A stretch of DNA of 64,000 nucleotides from Sequoia sempervirens (taxonomy: Eukaryota > Streptophyta > Pinopsida > Cupressales > Cupressaceae), in contig VDFB02275579.1 in NCBI GenBank assembly GCA_007258455.2, forward strand, positions 1 through 64,000. Direction: 5' to 3'. The notes beneath the pieces are model-generated. The model worked only from the letters and a program-made list of their open reading frames with translations, did no database searches and was not told where the DNA came from. Shown here piece after piece: positions 47,495-59,327 of this stretch. The translations under genes and the position numbers were made by a program. Every line of letters starts with the position of its first letter. Position 1 is the stretch's first letter.

Positions 47495-50400
47495 CTATCC
47501 TTCCAAAAGATTCTCGTTTGGGACCCTGTTCCCATTGTTCTTCTCTCTGACCCCGTAAGCAACAAATCGGGCCAGCACTGCATCAACTTCCTGTTCAGAG
47601 ATCGCCGAAGTAAGATTGAGCTGATACTCAAGGATAGCAATCGTTTGCTCCTACTAGATGCAAGATTTTCTCCAAGTCTCAATGGATTCTTGCGTGCTTT
47701 GAATAATGGCTAAGAATGTGGAGATATTTTCAAAGTCTATTTGAGCAATTACCCTCATCTCCGAGAAGAATGGCTGCAATCTTCCCTTCAATCCATCTAC
47801 TTCCACTTCCTTGGGAGTTAGTCTTTTGGTGAATAACGCCTCCAACATATTGAGGATGCCTTCTTGAATATTTCCCATAGCCTTCCTGATCTTGGCCGAC
47901 TCCGTCTTTCCCGTGTCGAAGAAACCTCGGCCCGTGAATGCAGCAGAATACTAGCCCGGAAAATCATATCTATCTCCTGCTTGAATCACCCCTTCTTCAA
48001 CCAAAGTCTGCATTGGTATGCGCATCAGAGCAGCCAGGCGTGGAATAGTCTTATCCTGAAATATGTGATTATTGTTCCAAGCCTGCTCGATGTTCTCCAA
48101 ACGAGAGAGGATACTGGAAGCATGCTGGAAAGAGGAGACAAGATCCATAATGAATCTTTCAGCCTCAGCACGAACACTGCCAATCCATTTATCTCCTTCT
48201 TGAACTGCCTTCTTCATCTCTTCAAGCCCGCTGATTGACTCCCGTGGAAGCTTAGCTGGAAGTTCCACCGTTGGGTTCTCCTAAGCACATGGACGTGCTA
48301 GATGTTGCACATACCCAACCAACGCCTTATGCTCCCTTTTCAGCCTCTTATATTTCTCTCCTTTTCGAAGCAGCCTATCTTTCAGTGCCTGGAAGGATTT
48401 TTCAGCCACCTCGATAACTTGTATTCCAGTAGGGCGCCCTAATTCAATTTTAGTGACTGTGTAATTTTCAGGCATTACATCACCTAGATCACATTCCTCC
48501 GTTGGAACTGCAACATGAATAGTGCGAGAACCGGCCTCATTTGTTTCCATCCTGGAGTACTTCCTGGCTCTCTTCCTCTTAGGTGACCTACTTATTCTGT
48601 TGAGGAGCTCTTCCATCTCAATTGCTGGGTCAGTGTCGTCCTCTTGATCTCTCCTTATTGCACTTGTGAGCCAATTTGGGACGTTCTGTTGAGCGCTATA
48701 GACAATAAGCGGCTGCTCTTCTGTCGCTTCTACTCCATGAACTTCCTCTTCAACAACATTCGGTTGAGGCTCATCCATCTCCATGTGTTGACTATCCTCC
48801 TCAAGACCCCGAACTTCAGGCTCCATAATGTCTTCATCCTCAAAGGCTGCCTCGAGTGCACGATCCAAGTGAATGTTTGTTTCTGTTTCTTCACCTTCAT
48901 CCGGTTGGTCAGCATTCCTAGGAGCATTGGCGCTCTGACTATCAGGTTCCCTCGGCAATGGCTAGTTAACTTCTCCCATTTCTTGCTCTTCATTCGTTCT
49001 ATCCCTTTGATTTGCAAACATTGAAACTTTTTGTATGTTGGAAGATTGAGCCAACAACTGTGTAGGCGATGTCTCCTTTGTCCTCTGAGGCTTAGGCTGG
49101 ATTGGTTCTTCCTCATGTTGTGGCTTTGCAGCTTGGGCGATTTGTTTCCTCTTCTTTATCGACATCGGTGGCCTTCGATTGCCCATGAGATTGTACGTGA
49201 GGGCAATTGATCTTCTCTTAAGTCTGTGAACGTGCCCATCTACCCAGCTCCTCGTGAAAGTTAAGACAGGCATAAACAAAGTGTCTAATCCGTGATTTCC
49301 GGCTCTGCCCAATCAGGTGTTGGGACTACTATATCCTTTATTGATTCATAATCTGGGTGAGTAAGTCTAGCATCTTCATCAACTTGATCCGAAACTTGGA
49401 CAACCTCACACTCTCTGATCAACTTCAGAGGCAATCTGGAGAACATCCTCCTTCTGATTTCAGCTTCATCCCCTGCATTTGCCCAAAAATCTTCTAAATG
49501 AGCCTTGTGCCTATACTCTTCACCTTGTACAATTCCAATCTTCCTTTGAGGATCAAAGTCCTGCCAGCTGGTGTGGAGAGTGAGGTAATAAAATTGCAAT
49601 TCATCCTCCGCTTCCTTGGTTGCTTGCAAAGAAGGGCACTCCTCAAGCGAATTTCCCATAACAATAGGAAAGTGCAATCCTCCTTTCTTTCTCTTCCTTA
49701 TGATTTTGTCATAGGGCATGAGTTGCCTAGACACTTTAAGCATCACCATTCTATTTGTGGGGTATCTTGGCAGTCGGTAGGTATATGAATGGAACCCCTA
49801 CAGCCTTATATAAGTGAACTTCAGGAATTGGATAAACCAAAACCTGTACTCTTCAATCAGCTCTTGTGCTTCCCTGGATATCCTTTGCTGCATTCTTCGT
49901 TGAAGAGTCCTTGTGATATGCATAGTGAAGGCATCGTTCACTCTTTTGAAGTGGGAGGTACTTGTCAGATGTAACTGCCTACAGGCTTCATGAATTTTGA
50001 ATTGACCAGGACCACAGCCAATCGGCTCCTGGTATGTCAACCCCTTATACTTCGTCATTCGAGCTAGCATATAAATAACATAAGAGCTCATGTAAAATGT
50101 TTTTGTTCTCCTTAGGTTTCTGAATTGTTCATCAATGTTGTCGTTGATCATCTGCACCCAATCCACATATTCTTTTCCCTCCAGCACCACGCTGATGTAG
50201 AAGAACATCCAAAGCTCAAAAGCATACCCCTGTGGGCTGCCATTCACCCGGCTGAGCATCATGATTAGATCACAGTATTCTTGCTTCAGCTCCTCTGAAA
50301 TAATTTGCTTTGGCAGCTTGGTGCCAGGAGGCTTTGGCTTCCTCATCCATGCTGTGTTGATTCTCTTCGCACACTTATCAAAGGACGAGGCATACATTTT

Positions 50401-50877
50401 ATCAGCCCTCTCCTTAGACTTGTACAACATTCTATCCATTGCTAGAATCCCAAACGTTTCTCCAATTGCCTCAGGTGTGAAGTTGGCCAGCAACATGCCA
50501 TCTGGAGAAACAATTGTTCGGTGGTCTGAACTATAGTAGTTTGCACATTCCATTATCAACTCTGAACATCGAACTGCTGGTGGAAAACCAATAGCTGCAT
50601 ACAACCGACTTCTCACAATATTGTGCGAAGTCGTTGATGGAGGATAACTACCTTGCCCGTATATTCCTCTTTTGAATGCTTCGAGGTTGAATGATCCCAA
50701 GTTGGTATCAGTCAAACCTCCCAGATTTGACACGAACTTTGATTCAGGGATGAATGACTTCTTCAGCTGCTTGATTATTGCCTGCTTGGAGGCATTCTCG
50801 TTGACTGCTTCAGCATTTCCAGCTCTTCCTGCAGCCTTGCTTGTTCCGACAGCATCTCCTCTTCTAATTTCAGCCAT
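47495..50877 (-). pseudogene. Unknown ~1,125-codon protein gene, broken (third unit)
   Basis: Start ATG at 50,877 (MAEIRRGDAVGTSK); an upstream in-frame ATG at 50,946 exists but is not conserved. The first 360 codons are open, giving the longest intact stretch of this family, then a TAG at 49,798. A 1-base deletion near 49,290 shifts the frame; further stops are TAG near 48,961, 48,280 and 47,950, and a TAG pair near 47,650. It ends at TAG 47,495. Domains as in the inner copy: globular N-terminal half, acidic Glu-rich middle, basic RSPKRKRARKYSR cluster, coiled coil (about 48,420-48,300) and a helical C-terminal part. The same gene in the same place in two diverged units shows it travels with the family. 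Confidence 0.78.
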
Positions 50878-51149
50878 CTCGAGAATTATAACACAGAAAT
50901 TAAAACTTCGAGCTTCAACAACGTGCAGCAATAACACTTTCAACATTTCGAAAAATCAAACTCAACACTATTACTTCAAAATTTCTTCTTCTCATCACTC
51001 ACTCACTCCAACTTTAGCACTCTCAACTTCAACACTTAGAGAAATAATCCTCTCAACTCAGAAATTTCTCACTCACTTAGCAATCACTTTCAGCATCAAC
51101 ACAATTTTCAACTCTACAATTTGTGAAGAAAAATGAAAAGCTTCTGAGT

Positions 51150-51157
51150 TTTTATAA
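51150..51157 (-). promoter_or_regulatory. TATA box for the captured ORF (third unit)
   Basis: TATAAAAA on the minus strand, 273 bases upstream of the ORF start, matching 37,805 in the inner unit. Confidence 0.6.
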
Positions 51158-51469
51158 TTGAAAGCAGGCGCCCAATTTAGCAATTGTCATTAATTCACTA
51201 CCCCACTACTTAGAAAATTTCCAATTCGGGAGGGAATATTCTCAGTTGTCATAGTTGTCATAGAAATTTGCTATTCTGGGAGATTCTTTCCTCAATTAAA
51301 ATTTAAAATTTCCCTCCTTGATTGCAAGTTACTTTCAGTTGACAAGTAATTTTGCGAAATTAATTAAAATTACTCTAGCATAAAAATTATCTCATGGCGT
51401 ATTTTTTATTAAAATTTAATCTCAACGCCTTTTTATTTCACTTGAGAAAATTTTATTTATTTCCTTCAC

Positions 51470-53300
51470 CAGCGCCTTAGAAAAATTTATATTTCAATCG
51501 TGAGCTCTAGCATTTTAAAATCAGTAGGCAAAATTATTTTCCCATCAGAACTTTTTCCAAAATAAATTTTCCCCTTAACAAATATCTCCCAACTTCAAAA
51601 TTTCATGTGTCTAACCGAAGGGGGACATTTAATTTTTAGACTTTGGAAAATAATTTTAGTCAAATTTATTTAATTTCTCCAGCCTAGGGAAAATTTAATT
51701 TTACTTCAAAACGCCTTGGGAAAATTTCATCATTCAATCTTACAAAAATTTCCATTTGATTTTTCATGCCAGGCGCAAATGACTTCTCCAGCTTTTAATT
51801 TTCAATCATAAAATAATTTTCAACTCTTTTCCAAGCTTAGAAAATATTAATATTCCCCTCTCAATGTTAGGCGCACTTGAGGGTGGGGGGGCGGGCGGGG
51901 CGGGGACTAAGCTTCAAATTTATACGCCTTAGATAAATTTTTGAATTCACTTCTCAAGCTTGGCGCATTTCACCCCTCAAGCCTGCACTTTTTTACTCAA
52001 ACGCCTTAGAGAAGTTTCTCAATTTTAACTCTTGTGCTAGGCGCATATGGGAGTAATAACTTTCAGTTTTGAACACTCAAGCAAATTTTTAATCAATTCC
52101 TCAAGCCAGGCGCATTCAGCCCCTCAAGCTTCTAGCTTCCCACACTCGGAAAATTTTCAGACTTCCTCAACTTTGAGCAAGGCGCATATCTACCCATGAT
52201 CTCCCAATCCAAATGCCTTAGAAAGTTTTTAGCTCTCTTCAACCTCTTAGGCGCATTTCTATGGGTGAGCTTTCAATTTGCAACCCCTTAGAATATTATT
52301 AACTCACCTTCTTTACCTCAGGTGCACATGGTGGTCCCACTCCCAATTTCTACATACTTTCCTTGAGTCTCTCATCAAGGGCGCATTTAGGTAGCCAGTC
52401 TTTTAATTTCACACGCCTTAGAAACTTTCATACTCCTTCAGCTTTTTAGGCACATATGAGAGTAGTAACTTTCAGTTTTAATTTACACGCCTTAGAACAT
52501 CTCCAACTTCAACTCTTGAGTTAGGCGCATATGACCCTTGGAGCTTCAAATTTAAAACACTTAGAATATTTTGAGCTTCTTCTAATCAAGGCGCATATGG
52601 AGGGGTTAGCTTCAACTTTAGATGCCTTAGAATATTCTCAAGTATCCTCTTCTAAGTTCAAGGCACATATGAGGGACCATCCTTCAAGTTTCGCACTTAG
52701 AAAATTTTAAACACTTTCTGCTAGCTTTTTAGGCGCATATTGGAGGCCTTACTTTCAATTGTCAACTCTTAGAGAATTTTAAACTCAACTCCATTGGCTG
52801 GGCGCATATGACATGAGTAACTTTGAGTTTGTACGCCTTAGAAAGATATCCACACTTGCTATTAGATTAAGACACATATAGAGGGTCTCCTTCAAATTTT
52901 AAATGCCTTAGAAATTTTTTAAGTGTCCTCTTCTCTCCTTAGGCTCAAATGACCCTCTCTACTTCAAATTTTTCATACTTAGAAATTTTTCTAAGCCCCT
53001 CTTCCTCTTGGGCGCATATGAGGGTGTGTGCTTCAAGTTTCATTGCCTTAGGCGTTTCTCAAGGCATCTTCTACCTCTTAAGGCGCATATAGGAGGGTGG
53101 ACTTCAAGTTTTGATGACATATAAACATTTTCAAGTCTTTATGCAAGGTGAGGTGCATTTCACATGGGGGGCTTCAAATCTTGATGCCTTAGAAATTTTT
53201 TATCCTCCAGCTTGTTCTAGGGCGCATATGAGGCATCAAGCTTCAAATTTGTGATACTTAGAAAATTTTCAATCAAGCCTCAGCTTCCAGGGCGCATTTT
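51470..53300 (-). repeat. Degenerate GCGCC array (third unit)
   Basis: About thirty GGCGCATATG / GGCGCATTT motifs (plus-strand view) alternate with CGCCTTAGAAAATTTT segments across 1.8 kb. It is the reverse-oriented equivalent of 35,155-37,080. A G/C-only patch (GGGGGGGCGGGCGGGGCGGGG) at 51,885-51,905 is unique to this copy and is a possible G-quadruplex former. Confidence 0.85.
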
Positions 53301-53389
53301 CATGTGTGGGCTTCAAGTTTGCCAGACTTAGTGAAATTTCACGACTTTCGTCTGATTTGGAGAGGTTTATTCACGTCGCCCTTGGCTTG

Positions 53390-54560
53390 CTCTAGCTTTC
53401 TATTTTTAGAAAGTTTCTCAAATTTTGCGTTTTGAACTGATTTCCGGCTCCAAAAGGCTTGATTTTTACTGTCTTGAACCTTGTGATGCGATTGAGTTGC
53501 TGGAGTTTGATACCTGCTTGTACTTGCTATTTTTGCCCAGAATGTGCTCAAACTTTGTGTGCTGATTGCTTGAAGGATGTCGATCGTGACTGGATGCTGC
53601 ATTTGTGTAACTGTCGTGTTTCGCCCTAGATTTTAGGAAACCCTAATTCCTCTGCACAGGCCTACTAAAAAATAGTAAGTGCTTGATTTTTGAATTTCTG
53701 CAACTCCGTTTGACTTGAAATTTGAATGTCGTGCTCCTCATCGGTATACTTGCCCGTTCACATTGGCGCTTGATGCCGACTTACTATTTATAGCCTGTTT
53801 CAAACTTTACCAGCGTACTCCTTGAAAGATGCTGATCACGATGGGATACCTTGGTTTTTGGAAATTTTGGCACTTGACCCCTCATTTTGGGTCCCGAAGC
53901 TGGAAACCCTAATTCGTCTTGCATGTGCCCCAAATGACCTCTGTTTAACTCCGTTTTTGTTGCATGTCATCAGGTTCGTGATTCTGAAGTGTTGGGCAGC
54001 TGCCGGAGTGGTACTGCTAAAAATAGTAAACATCTGAAAAAGGTAACCCATCAGCTGCCGGATGAGTCTGCATGTCACATTGCCAAAGAGATCTTGAAAA
54101 ACCCAAAAAAACCCAAAAAAATGATCAACATGCAAGCACTGGCTAAAAATAGCAAGTCCCAGAAAAGTGTAACTCTGCTTGCATGTTACCTCGTTGCGAA
54201 GCTCTTAGAAAACCCAGAAAGATTATGCAGACATGCACTGAGAAATCTCGCATGCAAACCCTAAAAATAGCCTCTGAAGCCCAAATCATTGAAAGTTGTC
54301 ATCTCATTTTGCATGCTATACCATCGCGAAGGTCTCGAAAAACCCACAAAGAATCTCTAGACATGCATCCGAAAGTCCAACATGCGAACCTTCAAAATGA
54401 CCCTTGAAGGCAGAACTGCTAAAAATAGCAAGTTGTCTGTTTTAGCTCAAATTTTGCGAGCAGGTAGCTCACAGTGTTCTAAGTGCAGTGCAGTTGTCAG
54501 ACCTTGAAAATCTCAAGAAAACAAACCCCAAATGGGCACTTACTTTAAATAGAAAATTGT
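53390..54560 (-). repeat. Field of CTA(A/T)4TAG palindromes (third unit)
   Basis: At least seven sites near 53,399, 53,666, 53,782, 54,017, 54,145, 54,244 and 54,419, mostly CTAAAAATAG in the plus-strand view, with a few weaker ones. They lie at the 5' end of the unit as in the other two. Confidence 0.8.
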
Positions 54561-54856
54561 CAGAATTCAGTGAAAATTCAGAGGGAGCCTGCTCGAAGCA
54601 TCCTAACAGCTGTGCTAAGCTCAGAATTTGATTTACCAACCCAAATTGACCTTAAAGTAGCTTGAAGAATGTAAATCCTAATTCATCAGAAGGCCCTCCA
54701 GACTTAGCCAAAATTCAAATCTAGGTACATCACTAGACGAAAGAACAGACAGAGAGAGACAGACTAAAAAACCCAAGCCAAATGACTCGAATGGAGCAAA
54801 AATTAGGGGGTCCCCATTTTGAATGGGGCGATGTGTGAAAAGGTCACAACAGGATA

Positions 54857-55657
54857 GAAACATATCCAAGATGAAGTATGAATACTACAATAACAATTAG
54901 TTTTTTCAGAAAAGGGCATGGGGGGTCCACAAGCCCTTCCTTGTCCCTTATGAAACTCTAAATACACCTTTTATGTAACTCACTCACCCTTTTGCATTAC
55001 CACTCACATTTACCACACTAATGTTTTCTCTTGTAGCTATGATCTTGAAGAGGAAGGAAGTAAAAGATAGGGGATGTACATAGTTTGTGACTAGTCACTC
55101 TTGAACATTCACATTGCTCATACAAATGAAACTCATGGCTTGAAGGCATACAATTCAAAACACACTTTGCTTGATGCCAAAAATGATGATTTTCTACAAA
55201 ATCTACAAGTGGCCTAAAAGGCGGCACCTTAGGAAAGTTGGATACAACAGTTTGTGTGATATGTTTTGACGCTTGCTAAAAAAGTTCCTTTAGGATCATA
55301 TGCTCACACACTCTTATTCTTATTGTGTTCTAAAGTTGGAAACATGGTAATTCTATGTTCATCAAGGGAGCAATTTGGATTGTTGGGTAGTACTCTTTAG
55401 TTGTTTAGTTATACAAATTACAAAGTAGCAGATCAGGCACATGATATGTTCAATGATTCTATTTATTTTTTAGAGTCAGGGGCCACTTTAATCACTAAGT
55501 ATACATTCTTTCATTGCCTCAACTATTTGCAATAAACATACTATGTAATTTTGGAGCTTGATGTTTTTGATCTATTTTTATTAATATGAAATAATTGAGA
55601 ATCATAACACTTAGATTTTTGAATTACCCAACATATGTAAATTTCCTATAAATATAA
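54857..55657. other. Unassigned AT-rich spacer
   Basis: About 800 bases between the third giant unit and the hAT element. I see no gene or repeat. Confidence 0.6.
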
Positions 55658-55665
55658 ATATATTG

Positions 55666-55680
55666 CTATGCTCCATGGGG
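55666..55680 (+). repeat. hAT left terminal inverted repeat
   Basis: CTATGCTCCATGGGG, preceded by TSD ATATATTG. Confidence 0.9.
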
Positions 55681-56323
55681 ATGCGTCCCCTAGCTTTTTT
55701 GCCCGTTTCCCGTACTGGGTACGAAACGGGGATGCAGGGACGGCTACGAAACGTCCCCTAGCAGTCCTCTTTTGGCCTCCAAGTACTCGGTACTTACCAG
55801 AGACTTTTGCTCATTGGCAGGGGACGTAGGGTACGGCTAGGCATACCTGAAACGGCCCAACCGTCCCTCGTTAGTACCGGGTATGGCTAGCTGTACCCTA
55901 CGACCCAGCAAAAAATCAGACGCCTTTTTTAAAAAAAAATTAAAAATTTAAATTAAAAAAAAGGTATGGGGGGGCCCACAAGGGACGCCCCATGCCACTT
56001 AACCTAATTTGTGCCTTATATGTGGCCTAAAATGAGAAAAGCAACTCATTTTTACTTCTTGCCTTGTGAAGTGAAGCATAGCAAAAGGAGAGCAGCTGAG
56101 TGAAGGAGAGAACAACAGTTTGAAGAGGAGCTTAGGGCATCATTTCCAGCATATTAGAGGTATGTTTTTCATCTTTGTTTTGTATTTGCTATTTGTTTTT
56201 AATTTTTGCAAGATTTTTTTAAGTTTTTCAACACATAGGAAGGGCATTTAGTGTTTACTTCTTTTTTTTTTGAACTTGCAGCTCTTTGAAATCAAAAACT
56301 TCATAAAAATTTAGAAAACAACC

Positions 56324-58908
56324 ATGAGTAGCAGCAGTGATAGTGAAAGTGAGGATATTGAAATCCAAATGCAAGAAAGAACTCAAACTCAAAGAACAAG
56401 AAATAGACATAGAGGTAGTGCAACTACAAACATTGGGGGGTGTTCAGAGAGTGGGAGTGGAGTAGGGTCAGCAAGTTCAAACCCATTTGAATGTCCATTG
56501 AAATCCTCAAAAAATGGGCAAAAGGCCCATTTAACCCCAAAAAACCTCTACTACAATTTGCAACAAGAGTTGATAAAGAGAAGAAAAAAAATTCGGGGGG
56601 TAGTAGAGTATGGGAGTGTCATTTGTGCCACAAACAATATAGGGGCAGCTATACGAGAGTTTATTGCCATCTTTTGTGGATTGGTGGTCAAGGGGTGAAA
56701 GGGTGTAGAAAAATAACCCAACAACAAAAAATTGAGGCAACTAGATTGCATATGGAGGGGGAGGCATTAAGTAAAGGGGTTTCAGTTGAGAGTTTGCAGC
56801 CTAGTATGGGAATGCCTACACCATCAGTAGATGTTGCTTCAGCTTCTCACTCTCATGTGGGGGAGGATTCTACTAGAGGAAAGAAAAGGAGTATGAATGT
56901 TGCTGATATGTTTAATGTTACAGTAAGAGATGGGGCTGATTCCTCTATTGCCAAGTTTTTTTATGCTAATGCCATACCATTTCATGTCTCACGTTCACCA
57001 TATTTTAAACAAATGTGCAAAGATATTGTAGTTGCTGGTCCCTCATATGTTCCACCTGGAGAAACTAAGTTACGCACCACCCTTCTTGATAAAGAGTACT
57101 CCAAGGTGAGTATTTTGATGGAGGATATGAGACAAACATGGTTGACAGATGGCTGCTCCATAATCATGGATGGGTGGACCGATATCAAACATCGGCCACT
57201 CATCAATCTTATTGTCACTAGTACAGCAGGCTCTTATTTTCTTAGAGTTGTAGATTGTTCAGGCAAAAGGAAGGATGCAACCTTCCAATTTCAGATTTTG
57301 AGAGATGCTATAGAGGAGGTTGGAGCCTCTAATGTTGTGCAGGTATGATTTAATTTGATTTTCTTTCGTTCTTATTTTTTATTTTGATTTTCTTCATAGT
57401 TATTTAAAATTTTCATTTTGATATCTATATTCTATACTAATCTAGTAATCTCATATCAACTTGATGATATGCCATTGCCAGGTAGTGACCGATTCAGCCC
57501 GTGTGTGTAAATTAGCTGGATTGATGGTGGAGAGTGCTTATAAGCACATTTTTTGGACCCCTTGTTGCGTGCATGCATTGAACAATACCTTGAAGGACAT
57601 TGGGAAGATAGATTGGGTGAAGGCAGTGGTTGCAGAGGCTAGAGAGGTGCAAATGTTCATTTGCAACCATCAGACTTCACTTGCTTTGTTTAGAACATTT
57701 TCGAGGAAGGAATTCCTCAAGCCCGTGGAGACTAGATATGCCAGCTACTTCATTTTATTGGAGAGGATGCTTGAGGTCCAAGAGGCTCTACAATTAATGA
57801 TGGTCAATGTAGAGTGGGGTAGATGGCAAGAGTCAAGCATAGCGGAGGGAAAAAGGGTGAAACAAAAAATCCTTGATGATGACTGGTGGTCCACAATGAG
57901 GTAAGAAAATTGGCATTGCTGATTTTATTATTTATTTGAATTATTAAATTTTATTATTGCTGATTTTCATTTTATTATTTAATATTTATAGGCTAGCAGC
58001 CTAGCTGATTTTAATTTTTGTAACTTGTTTGCACTTGCAGATATGTATGCTCCTTCATCTAGCCTATTGTGCAAGTGATTAGATATGCTGATACTGACTC
58101 TCCTAGCCTTGGAGAGATTTATGAGACCTTTGATAGTATGCTTGGACAGGTCAAGCAAGCAATTTATAGCAAGGACCCTTCTTTGGCATTTTATGAGGAG
58201 CATCTTAGGCCCATTGTGACGCGACGGTGGGACATTATGAACACCCCGCTTCATATGGCAGCCTATGCTCTCAATCCGAAATGGTATGCACCGAGGCCTG
58301 GGAGAGTGGCTCCATCTCATGATGAAGAGGTGAAAGAAGGCTTCATGAGGGCCCTTACAAAAACGTATACTTCAGAGGAATCTACCATACTTCGCACACA
58401 ATGGCTTGCATTTTCCAATCTTCATGGTCCAACCTTCGGCAAACCAGAGGCGAGGATGGATAGAGCTACATTGGCTCAAACCGACCCTATTGGATGTTGG
58501 ACGTGGCATGGGAAGGATGCACTAGAGTTGAGATTGCTTGCCATTTGCCTTCTTTCACAGGTTGCCAGTTCCTCTGCTGCAAAGAGGAATTGGTCCACAT
58601 ATAACTTCATCCAATCAGTCAAGAGGAACTGCCTTACCTCTAGACGATCAGAGAAGTTGGTGGCAGTACACAGTGCTTTGCGCTTACAGGATCACCAGTC
58701 TAGTGAGTATCATCAGACTCCAGCCTTACGTTGGGATGTTAATCCCGAAGATGCTATGCAGATTGAGGAGGAGGATGCACATGAGGGATTGGTTGGTGTC
58801 CCATTGGTTGAGGTAGATCCTTCTATTGACATGGACACTGACACTGACTTAGACTTGAGCTCTGATGGCGAGGGTGATGCTGATTTAGACCTACCTTCTG
58901 CTGATTAG
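56324..58908 (+). pseudogene. hAT transposase (BED finger, DUF659, dimerisation domain), lightly damaged
   Basis: Exons 56,324-57,342, 57,482-57,900 and 58,041-58,908; both introns (139 and 140 bases) have GT...AG ends. Exon 1: Ser-rich start, BED zinc finger (WECHLCHKQYRGSYTRVYCH, about 56,600-56,680), then DUF659 (LTDGCSIIMDGWTD). Exon 2 has HIFWTPCCVHALNNTLKDIG. Exon 3 ends with the hAT dimerisation region (ELRLLAICLLSQVASSSAAK with NWSTYNFI) and an acidic tail. Damage: the Ser-rich start is in a different frame from the BED finger, the switch falling at an A-run near 56,510; and TAG at 58,060-58,062 opens exon 3. If translation starts at ATG 56,491 the frameshift is harmless and only the TAG remains. 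Confidence 0.9.
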
Positions 58909-59304
58909 GGACCATGGACAGCGATATATTTTTCTTAGTTTTATGTTTATCATGTCATTTCATAGTTGAGACTTGGAGCCTTCGGGCATTTTGGTTATAA
59001 TTATCAGACTTTTATATGATATGTATGCACATTTATAATGAAAAGCATTTGAACTTTGTTAATATGTTTGTCAATTCTCATATGAAATCTCAATTCAAAT
59101 CTAATGATATGTATTAAGCTTATACAATGTCTAGAATGAATGCTTTATCAATGTTATGCTATGAACATTTGAAATTTCTCTATATTTTTAAAAATTTCCC
59201 TATTTTTTTGTCAGCCGTCCCCTGCCATCCCCTAAAAAATGACCCAAAAGTACCCCCGTACCGGAAACTCGTCCTGCCTTACTGGGTGCTCCCTGTCCCC
59301 GAAA

Positions 59305-59319
59305 CCCCGTGGAGCATAG
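59305..59319 (-). repeat. hAT right terminal inverted repeat
   Basis: CCCCGTGGAGCATAG, followed by TSD ATATATTG. Confidence 0.9.
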
Positions 59320-59327
59320 ATATATTG

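Larger units (their letters stand above)
46370..54851 (-). mobile_element. Third TG...CA giant LTR-like unit, inverted, with gene
   Basis: Read on the minus strand it begins at 54,851 with TGTTGTGACC and ends at 46,370 with CACATCAACA. The TSD GGATA is at 46,365-46,369 and 54,852-54,856. Length is 8,482 bases. It has the same order of parts as the inner unit: palindrome field (54,560-53,390), GCGCC array (53,300-51,470), TATA box (51,157), long ORF (50,877-47,495), terminal TATA box (47,320), poly(A) signal (47,144) and U5-like tail. It is uninterrupted and gives the best family reference in the window. Confidence 0.88.
55666..59319 (+). mobile_element. hAT DNA transposon with matching termini and 8-base TSD
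   Basis: The 8-base duplication ATATATTG is at 55,658-55,665 and 59,320-59,327, the length diagnostic of hAT transposons. Terminal inverted repeats are CTATGCTCCATGGGG (left) and CTATGCTCCACGGGG (right, reverse complement), 14 of 15 matching. Inside lie GC-rich subterminal segments with repeated GGTAC(G/C), GGGTACGG and GGGGACG words, then a three-exon transposase gene. Length 3,654 bases is normal for an autonomous hAT element. Confidence 0.93.

Noticed and set aside
56531..56751. Minus-strand ORFs opposite the BED finger
   Set aside because: Shadows of the hAT transposase exon.
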